From: Arsukibacterium perlucidum DSM 18276 | Lineage (GTDB): Bacteria; Pseudomonadota; Gammaproteobacteria; Enterobacterales; Alteromonadaceae | Assembly (NCBI RefSeq): GCF_000382165.1 | Contig: NZ_KB907708.1 | Span: forward strand, 62,001 to 126,000 | DNA length: 64,000 nt | Direction of reading: 5' to 3' | Shown here: positions 27,086-38,951 of the stretch, in pieces | Numbering within the stretch: the first letter of the stretch is position 1 | Layout of the letters: each line of letters opens with the position of its first letter | Translations under genes and position numbers: made by a program | Notes under the pieces: generated by a model | The model's database searches: none | Seen by the model: only the letters and a program-made list of their open reading frames with translations | What the model was told of the DNA's origin: nothing

Positions 27086-29983
27086 TCAGATTTCACCACT
27101 GTCAGTATTATCATAACTTATTACCGCATTACGACCTGAGTTTTTAGCCCGGTATAGCGCTTTATCTGCATCAATAAGTAGTTGTTTACCATCATTTTTA
27201 TGCTCCAGCATCGCCACACCTATACTTAAAGTAACAGTTAAATCAGGTACAATGTCAACGAAGCAGGTATTGGCTATGCATTGACGCAGTCTGTCGCATA
27301 CTTCTTGTGCTGTTGCCAGTGGCGTATCTGGTAACAAAATAACAAATTCTTCCCCGCCCCAGCGGGCCAGCGAATCTATATCCCGGCAATGCTGCTGCAA
27401 GGTTGCAGCTACCCGCTTTAATACCTCATCACCCACGCTATGTGACCAGTTATCGTTGACCTGCTTAAAGTGATCAATATCAAGCAATGCCAGACACAAC
27501 GGTTCTTGTTGCCGCTTTGCCCTTTTTAACTCATGCTGCATGGCTTCATCAAATGCCCGACGGTTAGCCAGGCCGGTTAGTGAATCCAGTCTGGCCAGAG
27601 CTGCCAGCTCAGCCGTTTTCTCAGCCACTTGTCGTTTCAATTTCAATTCACTGCGTTTTAAGCTGGCCAGACGCCAACGCACAGCGGTAATGACTAATGC
27701 AGCCAGCGCTAATATTACCAGCAACTGAAACAGTGGCCGCTGCCATAAGTGAGGTGCAATGCTAAAAGATACCGACGCCGCGACCGGGCTCCAGCCACCA
27801 TCGGGATAGGAAGCCGCTACGTTAAAAGTATACTGGCCAGGCGCTAAGTTAGTGTATTGCACGTTAACCTGAGTATCCCGCCCTGCCCATTCCTGTTCAA
27901 ACCCTTCCAGCATAGTGCGGTACTGAATATGCTGCGGCATAATAAAACCCAGACCAGCATATTCCAGCTCTATCCGGCTGGTGCCGGCTGCCAGTTCGAT
28001 CGGTTGCTGCAGCGAGTATTGCTTGCCATCTGCCACCAGTTTTTCCAGCACCACTGGCGGTATTACCGCTGAAAAGGAGCTTAACCTGGCCGGTTGCACT
28101 TTACTGACGCCAACAGAAGTGGCAACCCAAACAGCGCCATCGCTATGCAAGCTGGCAGCAGGTGAAGAGCCGCCATTTGCCTGAGCGCTGGCCATACCGT
28201 CACTTTCGCCGAATATTTCATAGTTAATCTGGTCACGCCGGCCGTACACGACATCCAGCACCTGCTGTCTGCCTAGTCGCAGTACACCCCGGTTAGTGGT
28301 TATCCAGAAGTGTTGCTGTTGATCAATAACCAGCTGAAAAAGTTTATCAAAAGGCATACCATGACTGCGTCCCACCAGCGCCAGTTGCTCAGTGGCAAGA
28401 TCAAAAGCTACCAGGCCACGATCTGTGGTCATCCACAGAATACCGGCAGCAGGATCCTCCATAAACCCGAATGCATATTCCGCTTGATCCAATACACTGA
28501 AATCAAGCTGACGCACCTTGTTGTTCTGCCATACCGATACCCCGGCGCCACTACCTATAAATACCCGGCCATCGTCGGTTTGATGCAATGCCATAATAAA
28601 GGGAGAAGGCAGCGCTACCGCGTCTACCGGTGTACTAAGCTGACCATTTTTAATTAAACTTAACCCCTGAGAGGTACCAACCAGCACCGAGCCATCAGGC
28701 CTTGGCAAAATAGCACGAACTTCATTCGCTGCCAGGCCATCTTCACTACGATAGTAGGCAACTACATTACCTTCAGCGTAATGCAACACGCCATCCGTAT
28801 AGGTGCCAATCCACAAGCTTTGCTGCTGATCCAGAGCCAGACTGAGCACAGATTGCCCTTTGGCATGACTTGAGAGGTCAATATTGCGGATAATCCCGCT
28901 GCAAATCTGGTCGAGGCCTCTGCTGCTGCCTACATAGACACAATCTGCCTGGTCAGACATTACCGTACGAACATAATTATCTGCCAGGCCCTGGTCGCTG
29001 GTATAGGTTGTGAAAGGGGCATCGCGCAGACGGAAAACACCGCCGTTAGTGCCAACCCACAGGCTTTGCTCTTTATCGCGCAACAATGCCAGCACCCGGT
29101 TATTCGGTAATCCCTGCTCGATACTCAGTTGTTCCAGAGTGTTGTTATAAAGCCTGAGTAAACCGCGGTCGACAGTGCCTATCCATAACATGCCCGACGC
29201 TTCCGGCAACAAGGTAGCGACCGGCACGTTAGCCAATAATTCTGTCAGTTGTTGGTTACTAAGCTGAAACAAACCGCGTTCAGTACCAATCAGCAACTGT
29301 TGCTGCTTGTCGGCAGCCAGAGCAAATACCGGAGAGGTCAGCTGCTCAGCAAATTGCTGAGAAAGTGTCAGGTTAGTGTCAATTAATGCCAGGCCAGCTG
29401 CGGTTCCTATCCAAATCTGGCCTGTACTATCTTCAAACAAACTATGGACCGCATTGGCAGGTAAACCGTTATCTTCAGTAAACTGGCGCCGGCTGCCATC
29501 CGGCGCCTGCATAACAACCCCTTCACCCTCGGTTGCCAGCCAAAGCCGCTGCTGGCTGTCCACCATAGCTTTGTTTATCAAGACGCCCAGTGGCGGATAA
29601 CTTTGCCATTGATGTCCCTTTACCCGTGCAATGCCCCCCCGTGAACCGGCCACCAGCAGATCGCCATTAGCTGCAACACTTAACGTCCGGATCCCAGAGT
29701 CAGGTAAGCCGGTTTCAGTGCTGCGCTCAAAAATATCGAACTGACGACCATTAAAACGGGCGACACCTTCCCAGGTTGCAAACCACAGGTAACCATCAGG
29801 TGTCTGGGCAATAGCATTAACTGTGTTGTGAGGTAAGCCGTGGACGGTAGTCCAGCTTTCGCTGAAGTAGTTATCAAGGCTGACAATGTCATTGTCTGTC
29901 GCGATTACGGGTGTAACCAGCAATCCAAACAGTAACCACAGCAGGCTATATGCACAGCATCGGTAAACAGTTAACAACGGCAT
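27086..29983 (-). CDS. Propeller-sensor diguanylate cyclase (Reg_prop, Y_Y_Y, GGDEF)
   Basis: From ATG 29983 (AGGGA 8 bp upstream) the product has 965 residues. It starts with a signal or anchor (YSLLWLLFGLLVTPVIA), then many Reg_prop repeats of the type GYLWFATWEGVARFNG and DSTGQIWIGTAAGLALI, forming two beta-propellers to about residue 650. A Y_Y_Y domain follows (IELEYAGLGF), then one transmembrane helix near residue 770, a short coiled coil, and a C-terminal GGDEF domain. The active site reads GGEEF, and an inhibitory RxxD site (RDID) lies five residues ahead of it. It should therefore make c-di-GMP in response to a periplasmic signal, with product feedback. The ligand is unknown. Confidence 0.88.
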   Translation of the reverse strand: MPLLTVYRCCAYSLLWLLFGLLVTPVIATDNDIVSLDNYFSESWTTVHGLPHNTVNAIAQTPDGYLWFATWEGVARFNGRQFDIFERSTETGLPDSGIRTLSVAANGDLLVAGSRGGIARVKGHQWQSYPPLGVLINKAMVDSQQRLWLATEGEGVVMQAPDGSRRQFTEDNGLPANAVHSLFEDSTGQIWIGTAAGLALIDTNLTLSQQFAEQLTSPVFALAADKQQQLLIGTERGLFQLSNQQLTELLANVPVATLLPEASGMLWIGTVDRGLLRLYNNTLEQLSIEQGLPNNRVLALLRDKEQSLWVGTNGGVFRLRDAPFTTYTSDQGLADNYVRTVMSDQADCVYVGSSRGLDQICSGIIRNIDLSSHAKGQSVLSLALDQQQSLWIGTYTDGVLHYAEGNVVAYYRSEDGLAANEVRAILPRPDGSVLVGTSQGLSLIKNGQLSTPVDAVALPSPFIMALHQTDDGRVFIGSGAGVSVWQNNKVRQLDFSVLDQAEYAFGFMEDPAAGILWMTTDRGLVAFDLATEQLALVGRSHGMPFDKLFQLVIDQQQHFWITTNRGVLRLGRQQVLDVVYGRRDQINYEIFGESDGMASAQANGGSSPAASLHSDGAVWVATSVGVSKVQPARLSSFSAVIPPVVLEKLVADGKQYSLQQPIELAAGTSRIELEYAGLGFIMPQHIQYRTMLEGFEQEWAGRDTQVNVQYTNLAPGQYTFNVAASYPDGGWSPVAASVSFSIAPHLWQRPLFQLLVILALAALVITAVRWRLASLKRSELKLKRQVAEKTAELAALARLDSLTGLANRRAFDEAMQHELKRAKRQQEPLCLALLDIDHFKQVNDNWSHSVGDEVLKRVAATLQQHCRDIDSLARWGGEEFVILLPDTPLATAQEVCDRLRQCIANTCFVDIVPDLTVTLSIGVAMLEHKNDGKQLLIDADKALYRAKNSGRNAVISYDNTDSGEI

Positions 29984-30072
29984 GGCCAATCCCTGTCTCA
30001 AGAAAGCACAACTTGCATCCGCAAGATTACCGCTTTTGCCAATATTTGGGAAGCCTGATTAAACAGCGGTTA

Positions 30073-33388
<3,316 letters not shown>

Positions 33389-33394
33389 CTTTAT

Positions 33395-34669
33395 TTACCA
33401 AAATGCTGTTAAAGCCGGGTTTAGCCGGAATTGCTGGTCGGCTGAGCCCTTCAAGGCATTACCGCTGGCAACCCGATCAGCGTTGTTATTACGGTGCGGG
33501 GTATTAAGCCAATTTGCTACTGCAATAAAGCCAGCTTGTAAGTCGGCGATTAAATCTGCCGGGGCTTCAATTCCTACCGACAACCGAATTAGTGTCGGGC
33601 CAATACCTGCAGTTTGCTGTGCTGGTGCATCCATCGAAGCATGAGTCATTGAACCCGGATGGCAAATCAGGCTTTCAATGCCCCCTAATGACTGGGCCAG
33701 GGTAAATAATTGCAGGCTGGCAAAAAATACCGGTAAGGCTTCGGCCGGCGCAGCTAAATCAAAGCTGCACATTGCCCCAAAGCCCTTTTGTTGCGCCTTG
33801 GCGATGGCATGGCCCGGGTGGTCCGGCAAACCCGGGTAATACAATTTGCAGACCAGTGGCTGACGCTGCAAAAAACTGACCAGTTCAGCCGTATTTTGTT
33901 GTTGTAACTGCAACCGTGGCACCAGTGTGCGCAGACCGCGCAACGTCATATAGCTGTCAAAAGCAGGTCCGGTTACCCCTAAACAATTAGCCCACCATTT
34001 CAGTTCATCACCAATTGCGGGGTCTTTAGCTACCAGCACACCGCCAACAATGTCGCTGTGGCCATTAATATACTTAGTGGTGGAGTGCACCACGATATCG
34101 GCGCCTAACAGCAGCGGCTGTTGCAATACCGGCGATAAAAAAGTGTTGTCGACCACAACTTTAGCTTGCAAACCTGCAGCCAACTGACAAACAGCCTTAA
34201 CATCGGTAATTTGCAGTAAGGGGTTGCTCGGCGTTTCCAGCCAGATCATTGCCGGCTTTGCCGCCCTGATTTTTTCAGCCCAGCCGGTATCCTGAAAATT
34301 GATGATCACCAGCTTAAAAGCCTGTTTGCGCTGGGCCAGATTAGTGAACAAACGATAACTGCCGCCGTAGCAATCATGCGGGATCACCAGGGTATCGTCT
34401 GGCCCCAATAGTTGCAGCGCCAGCAAACAAGCCGACATGCCACTACCGGTTACTATCGCCCGCGCACCTTGTTCTAACTGACATAACGCATCAGCCAGGG
34501 TATCGCGGGTAGGATTGTTGGAGCGTGAGTAATCATATTGGCCGGGTTGTTTAAAAGCCGGTAACTCGTATGTTGAAGTTAAATATAAAGGTGGGGTAAC
34601 CGCCCCAAACGCCGTATCCTGAGCAATACCGGCCCGGGCAGTAATGGTTGCAGCAGCTGAATGAGACAT
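33395..34669 (-). CDS. metB: Cystathionine gamma-synthase
   Basis: MetB joins O-succinylhomoserine and cysteine to give cystathionine, using PLP. The 424 residues include the PLP lysine in VVHSTTKYINGHSD near residue 197 and the family stretch SLGGIESLICHPGSMTHASM. E. coli MetB has 386 residues; here about 34 extra residues follow the usual end (DLQAGF-IAVANW), rich in Asn and Ala. A methionine gamma-lyase or MetZ is the main alternative, but placement ahead of metL and opposite metJ favours MetB. It is transcribed from a TTGACA/TATACT promoter containing a perfect MetJ box. Confidence 0.92.
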   Translation of the reverse strand: MSHSAAATITARAGIAQDTAFGAVTPPLYLTSTYELPAFKQPGQYDYSRSNNPTRDTLADALCQLEQGARAIVTGSGMSACLLALQLLGPDDTLVIPHDCYGGSYRLFTNLAQRKQAFKLVIINFQDTGWAEKIRAAKPAMIWLETPSNPLLQITDVKAVCQLAAGLQAKVVVDNTFLSPVLQQPLLLGADIVVHSTTKYINGHSDIVGGVLVAKDPAIGDELKWWANCLGVTGPAFDSYMTLRGLRTLVPRLQLQQQNTAELVSFLQRQPLVCKLYYPGLPDHPGHAIAKAQQKGFGAMCSFDLAAPAEALPVFFASLQLFTLAQSLGGIESLICHPGSMTHASMDAPAQQTAGIGPTLIRLSVGIEAPADLIADLQAGFIAVANWLNTPHRNNNADRVASGNALKGSADQQFRLNPALTAFW

Positions 34670-34688
34670 AACGGCACCTTGTAGATTT

Positions 34689-34720
34689 TTACTTTTGGAT
34701 GTTTAGACGTCTAAAAGTAT
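34689..34720 (-). promoter_or_regulatory. MetJ operator at the metB promoter
   Basis: A perfect MET box AGACGTCT lies at 34705-34712. Adjoining 8-bp units in phase, at 34697-34704, 34713-34720 and 34689-34696, match at 5, 5 and 4 of 8 positions. MetJ dimers bind such tandem 8-bp units cooperatively. The array lies over the expected metB transcription start. Confidence 0.85.
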
Positions 34721-34743
34721 ATCTATCAAAAATTGGATGTCAA
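34716..34743 (-). promoter_or_regulatory. metB operon promoter
   Basis: On the minus strand TTGACA (34743-34738) and TATACT (34721-34716) are spaced by 16 bp. Both hexamers are near consensus, so this is a strong promoter that would need the MetJ array beside it for control. Confidence 0.75.
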
Positions 34744-34763
34744 ACCATTTAGCCGTCTATAAT
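34733..34763 (+). promoter_or_regulatory. metJ promoter with a second MetJ box cluster
   Basis: A consensus -10 TATAAT lies at 34758-34763; TTGGAT at 34733-34738 is the best -35 but the spacer is long, 19 bp. Box-like units GGATGTCA (34735-34742), AACCATTT (34743-34750) and AGCCGTCT (34751-34758, 7 of 8 to the MET box) tile the promoter, so metJ is likely self-regulated. The -35 overlaps that of metB on the other strand. Confidence 0.6.
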
Positions 34764-34866
34764 GATTATTTGTTGCTCTCTATTGGACATGGCAGGATAA
34801 AAAGTTAGAATTTGTCAGCTGCGCGAGCAAATACGAATAACCATTATAAATAACTAAGGTACCCTT

Positions 34867-35202
34867 ATGGCTAAATGGAATGGCGAATACATCCATCCTT
34901 ATGCGGAACATGGTAAAAAGTCAGAACAAGTAAAAAAAATTACCGTTTCCATTCCGCTTAATGTTTTAAAAGTATTAACCGATGAGCGCACCCGCCGCCA
35001 GGTCAACAACCTGCGCCATGCCACTAACAGTGAATTGTTATGCGAAGCGTTTTTGCATGCCTTTACCGGCCAGCCATTGCCGGCTGATGAAGACTTACGT
35101 AAAGATAATCCACACCAAATCCCGGCCGAAGTACGGCAAATTCTGACCAGCATGGGTAAACCTATCCCGGTAATTATTGAAGCCGATACCACCGAAGAAT
35201 AA
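34867..35202 (+). CDS. metJ: Methionine repressor MetJ
   Basis: MetJ is a ribbon-helix-helix repressor that uses S-adenosylmethionine as corepressor and binds MET boxes. The 111 residues are a close full-length match: [20 protein letters not shown] (23-42) contains the DNA-contacting beta ribbon, followed by the [20 protein letters not shown] helices. The ribosome site AAGG lies about 9 bp before ATG. It is divergent from metB and ends in an intrinsic terminator. Confidence 0.98.
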   Translation: MAKWNGEYIHPYAEHGKKSEQVKKITVSIPLNVLKVLTDERTRRQVNNLRHATNSELLCEAFLHAFTGQPLPADEDLRKDNPHQIPAEVRQILTSMGKPIPVIIEADTTEE

Positions 35203-35229
35203 GCCTGGCAATATCAGCTCTAATTGAAT

Positions 35230-35252
35230 AAACCGCCTGAGGGCGGTTTTTT
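35230..35252 (+). terminator. metJ terminator
   Basis: AACCGCC (35231-35237) and GGCGGTT (35242-35248) form a 7-bp stem with loop TGAG, followed by six T. It lies 28 bp past the metJ stop. Confidence 0.85.
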
Positions 35253-35284
35253 ATCGCAAAAAAAGTTTTGAAACGCAGCAAACG

Positions 35285-35932
35285 TTAATTGATAAGGCCA
35301 AGCTCCAGTGCCAGCAAGACGGCCCGGGTTCGGTCACGCACCCCGAGCTTGGCCAGAATGGCGGAACACTGGTTTTTCACCGTTCCTTCCGATTTATACA
35401 ATGCAGTCGCAATTTCCTTGTTGCTGTAACCCGCCGCCATTAATTGCAGAATTTCCAGCTCTTTGTCACTCAGCGGCTCCAGCTGGGCGGGCATGCTGAA
35501 ACCCGCATCGCTGGTTTGCCGGATACTACCAAGTAAGCGCTCGGTAATATTGGGGGCAAACCAGCTACCGCCGCCAGCCAGAGTTGCGATCGCCTGCACC
35601 AGGGTCTCTAATGACACATCTTTCAATAAAAAGCCCCGTGCACCATAAGAGATACTCTGTAACACCAGCTCATGTTCATCGAAAGTGGTCAGGATCAATA
35701 CCGGCGTGCTGACCCCGGCCTGCTTTAGTGACGCCAGGGTTTGCACCCCGTTCATCACCGGCATGGACAGATCCAGTAAAATAACGTCTGGTTGCAACTG
35801 TGAGCAGGCTTTGAGCACACCGGAACCATCAACACACTCACCCACTACCACGACTTTTCCAGATAGCCCAAGCAAACTTTTAATACCGTCGCGGATCAGT
35901 TTCTGATCATCAACCAGCAATACTTTATGCAT
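35285..35932 (-). CDS. NarL/FixJ-type response regulator
   Basis: The product has 215 residues from ATG 35932 (GAGAG 6 bp upstream; a GTG at 35938 is less likely). It has a receiver domain with the acidic pair in LLVDDQKL (6-10), phosphoacceptor Asp in VILLDLSMPVMNG near residue 54, and Lys in FLLKDV near 104. A LuxR-type helix-turn-helix follows in the last 65 residues (LSDKELEILQLMAAGYSNKE). It is a transcription factor controlled by the kinase gene just upstream, which it overlaps by 8 bp. The target genes are unknown. Confidence 0.92.
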   Translation of the reverse strand: MHKVLLVDDQKLIRDGIKSLLGLSGKVVVVGECVDGSGVLKACSQLQPDVILLDLSMPVMNGVQTLASLKQAGVSTPVLILTTFDEHELVLQSISYGARGFLLKDVSLETLVQAIATLAGGGSWFAPNITERLLGSIRQTSDAGFSMPAQLEPLSDKELEILQLMAAGYSNKEIATALYKSEGTVKNQCSAILAKLGVRDRTRAVLLALELGLIN

Positions 35933-37067
35933 TGTCACTCTCTTTGTATGGAAGCTTAATGGTTAACTGCATTGCCTGGTTATGATTGCCAAGCACCAAA
36001 CTGCCCTTGCACTCAGCTAACCGCTCCTGCATGCCGGTAATACCGTTACCTGGTTGCCAGCGTGGTGTCAGGCTGCCATTATCATAAATTACTATTTGTA
36101 GCTGTGGTTGTGTTACCTCCGCTTCAATAGTCACTTCGCTGGCACCACTGTGTTTTAAGCTGTTACTTAACGCTTCTTGCACAATACAAAGCAGATGCTG
36201 GGCTTGTGCCAGATCATTGAGCATAATATCAGACGGAATATCCAGCTTTACCTGAAGCTGCATTGGCACTAACCGGGTTAAGCCGCCCAGTGCATCCAGT
36301 AAACTGACATCAGCATACTGGCGCATAGTACTGACGGCATCGCGAACATCTGACAACAATAGTTTCGCCAGCTGATGGCATTTATCAACCTGCACTTTTG
36401 CCTCACCGTCGGTTAAATGGCTGGCGACCTGCAATTGAATAGTCAGGGCTGTTAAATGGTGACCAACCAGATCATGCAAATTACGGGCAATCCGGGTGCG
36501 TTCACTCTGGCGCGACGCTGCCTGCAGCAATTGCTGGGTGGCCAGCAGCTGCTGATGTTTTTGCTCCAGCTCATCTTTGGCATTCTCAGCATCGCTTCTG
36601 GTACTTTGCACCATTACCGCAAATAAATGAAAGCAGCCATACAACAGCGCTGTTATCCAGACCGCCCGACCACCTTGCCAGGCCACCAGCCCAAACCAGA
36701 CCACCACCACTGCTATCGTCAGCAGCAGTGCCGGCCCGGTGCGCATAACAAAAGGCAGCATCGCAGCCCAGATGATGGTGAGGATAGACAGAAACTCAAA
36801 ATTGCGCGCCGGTGTTAACCATAACAAACCGAAAGCCACCAACAACTGCAGCACCAAAAAATGACTGCCAAACTGCCCCTGCAACGTAAAGCGGCCTTGT
36901 TCGCGGGTCAGCAACCAGAATAAGCCACCATAAGCCAGAAATAATATATGCAACGCTAAGCTGCCATATGTTGCCGCTGTTTTCTGCAAAATATACAGAC
37001 TTATGCCATATACCATCAGCCAGGTTAACAAGCCGGCCAGGGTGGCAAAATCAATTTTTGTTTTCAT
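35925..37067 (-). CDS. Sensor histidine kinase (HisKA_3 / HATPase type)
   Basis: The 380-residue product has five or six membrane helices in its first 150 residues, with little periplasmic sequence, then a short coiled coil, a HisKA_3 dimerisation domain with the phosphorylated His in ARNLHDLVGHHLTALTIQLQ near residue 200, and an ATP-binding domain with VQEALSNSLKHSGASE and DNGSLTP. This is the NarX/DesK style of kinase, which pairs with LuxR-type regulators like the next gene. Few periplasmic loops suggest it senses a membrane state or an internal signal, but the signal is unknown. Confidence 0.9.
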   Translation of the reverse strand: MKTKIDFATLAGLLTWLMVYGISLYILQKTAATYGSLALHILFLAYGGLFWLLTREQGRFTLQGQFGSHFLVLQLLVAFGLLWLTPARNFEFLSILTIIWAAMLPFVMRTGPALLLTIAVVVVWFGLVAWQGGRAVWITALLYGCFHLFAVMVQSTRSDAENAKDELEQKHQQLLATQQLLQAASRQSERTRIARNLHDLVGHHLTALTIQLQVASHLTDGEAKVQVDKCHQLAKLLLSDVRDAVSTMRQYADVSLLDALGGLTRLVPMQLQVKLDIPSDIMLNDLAQAQHLLCIVQEALSNSLKHSGASEVTIEAEVTQPQLQIVIYDNGSLTPRWQPGNGITGMQERLAECKGSLVLGNHNQAMQLTIKLPYKESDNA

Positions 37068-37196
37068 TCTGTCATTATGCGGGGTAAATCATTAACTGCA
37101 ATAGGCCAGAAGTCACAGTACAAAATCCTGACTTCTGGCACCTGCCTTGGCAACTTGCCTGGCGTAAGCTGGCAACATTAACCAAGGAGGCTGACC

Positions 37197-37955
37197 ATGT
37201 TAGTTATTCACACCACATTGTTGTATCTGCATATTGCGCTTGGCGCGATAGCGCTGCTGTTATTCTGGCTGCCCATCGTTGCCCGTAAAGGTGGCAAGCT
37301 GCATATTGCTGCCGGCAAGGCTTTTTACACTATTATGCTGGTTGTTGCCGGTTCCGGCATAATAATGACCCTGATTGGCTTAGCTGATCCTGTCGGTATT
37401 TACATCAATAGCAGACAACTGACTCCTGAGCAGATTGAAAGCATGATGCTCTGGCGCATCCCTTTCACTTACTTTTTACTGCTGCTCAGCCTGCTGACCT
37501 GGGTAACGGTGCGTCATGCCATCGGTGTACTGCGCGCTAAAGCTAATCGCATTATGCTGCGCAACTGGCGCTATCAGGGGCCCGTATTTATGATGTTTCC
37601 GGTTGCCTTATTCGTTGGCTGGCAAGGGATAAGTATTGCTATGCCGTTACTAATAATTTTTGCTGTTGTCAGTCTGATCTCAGCAACCACCATTAGTACC
37701 TATGTTTATCGGGCTGAGATAAAGCCCAGGGCCTGGATTATTGAACACTTCAGTGCCATGGTAGGTGCCGGTATTGCAGTTTATACCGCCTTCTTTGCTG
37801 CAGGCGGACGTCGGCTGTTATCACAATGGCTGCCGGGTGAATGGCAAATAGTCAGCTGGCTGGCAGCACCGGTTATTGGCCTGACCATACTTGCCACCCT
37901 GAGCGGTTATTACAAGCGTAAATATAAGGTGCAACACAACAAAGCTTTACAATAA
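37197..37955 (+). CDS. Polytopic membrane protein, DUF2306-like
   Basis: The 252-residue product has about seven hydrophobic helices. The start resembles DUF2306-type proteins: HTTLLYLHIALGAIALLLFW followed by a KGGKLHIAAGKAF loop with conserved Gly and His, a pattern also seen in heme-linked membrane families. No catalytic site can be named. ATG 37197 has a strong ribosome site (AAGGAGG 7 bp upstream). It is 50 bp ahead of an SDR gene on the same strand and may share its transcript. Function is unknown. Confidence 0.65.
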   Translation: MLVIHTTLLYLHIALGAIALLLFWLPIVARKGGKLHIAAGKAFYTIMLVVAGSGIIMTLIGLADPVGIYINSRQLTPEQIESMMLWRIPFTYFLLLLSLLTWVTVRHAIGVLRAKANRIMLRNWRYQGPVFMMFPVALFVGWQGISIAMPLLIIFAVVSLISATTISTYVYRAEIKPRAWIIEHFSAMVGAGIAVYTAFFAAGGRRLLSQWLPGEWQIVSWLAAPVIGLTILATLSGYYKRKYKVQHNKALQ

Positions 37956-38005
37956 CCTCCGGGCTGGCTTAATGTCCCAGACAATGCTGACCAGGGACAA
38001 TAACA

Positions 38006-38815
38006 ATGACCATAAAACACACTGCTGTTAACAATAAAGTGATCTGGATCACCGGTGCTTCTGGTGGTATTGGTGAGGCACTGGCCCGTGAGCTGGCAGC
38101 TGATGGGGCCAGACTGATCTTGAGTGCCCGGCGTCAATCTGAATTGGAGCGGGTGCGCACCAGCCTGCCTAATGCAGCAGCTCACCTGATACTGGCGTTG
38201 GATATTACTGACAGTCAGGCGATTGGCCTGGCTATTAACACCATTTCAGCGCAAATTGGTGGCCTGGACTGGCTTATCAATAATGCCGGTATCAGCCAAC
38301 GCGCGTTGATCACCGACACTACCCTGGATACTGAACGCAAACTATTCGAAGTTGATTACTTTTCCCAGATTAATTTAACCCGCCAGGCTCTGCCCTTATT
38401 GCTGGCCGACGGCGGCGGCAAGGTGGTGTTTGTCTCTTCGGTAGCCGGTTTAGTGGGCACCCAGTATCGCGGCAGCTACTCTGCTGCTAAGGCTGCATTG
38501 CACTTGTGGGCTAATAGCTTACGGGCTGAGCTGTTTGCACAAGGGCTTACGGTAGCAACCATTTTCCCGGGCTTTGTGAAAACAGAAGTGTCACGGAACG
38601 CTTTAACCGGAGATGGCAGCGCTCTGGGTGAAATGGACGATGCTCAGGCAAAAGCCATGAGCGCAGAACTGTTTGCAGAAAAAGCAGTTAAGGCACTGAT
38701 TAACGGTAAAAGTTACATTGTTATAGGTGGCTTAAAGGAACGGTTGGGTGCCTGGGTATCGCGGCTATCACCAGAATTGCTGTATAAAATGATCCCTAAA
38801 AGCAAAGTACGCTGA
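38006..38815 (+). CDS. Short-chain dehydrogenase/reductase
   Basis: The 269 residues form a classical SDR: cofactor loop TGASGGIGEAL (12-22), NNAG motif (INNAGISQRA near 91), catalytic Ser in VFVSSVAGL and YxxxK in YSAAKAAL near residue 158. The C-terminus (ERLGAWVSRLSPELLYKMIP) looks like the membrane-associating tail of the DHRS7B-type group. The substrate is unknown; ketone or hydroxy-steroid-like reduction is typical. It is plus strand behind a membrane-protein gene. AGGGA lies about 9 bp upstream of ATG. Confidence 0.85.
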   Translation: MTIKHTAVNNKVIWITGASGGIGEALARELAADGARLILSARRQSELERVRTSLPNAAAHLILALDITDSQAIGLAINTISAQIGGLDWLINNAGISQRALITDTTLDTERKLFEVDYFSQINLTRQALPLLLADGGGKVVFVSSVAGLVGTQYRGSYSAAKAALHLWANSLRAELFAQGLTVATIFPGFVKTEVSRNALTGDGSALGEMDDAQAKAMSAELFAEKAVKALINGKSYIVIGGLKERLGAWVSRLSPELLYKMIPKSKVR

Positions 38816-38951
38816 CTAACCCTGACAGGCTGGCACTTCCTGCAAACTGCCCTTTACAACAAAACACAATAATCTTTTGATCTGTATCAAGCCATATCAC
38901 TGCTGTTGAACTAGGCTTAATGGCACTCTAAGCCAGCCTGGTAAATTAACT

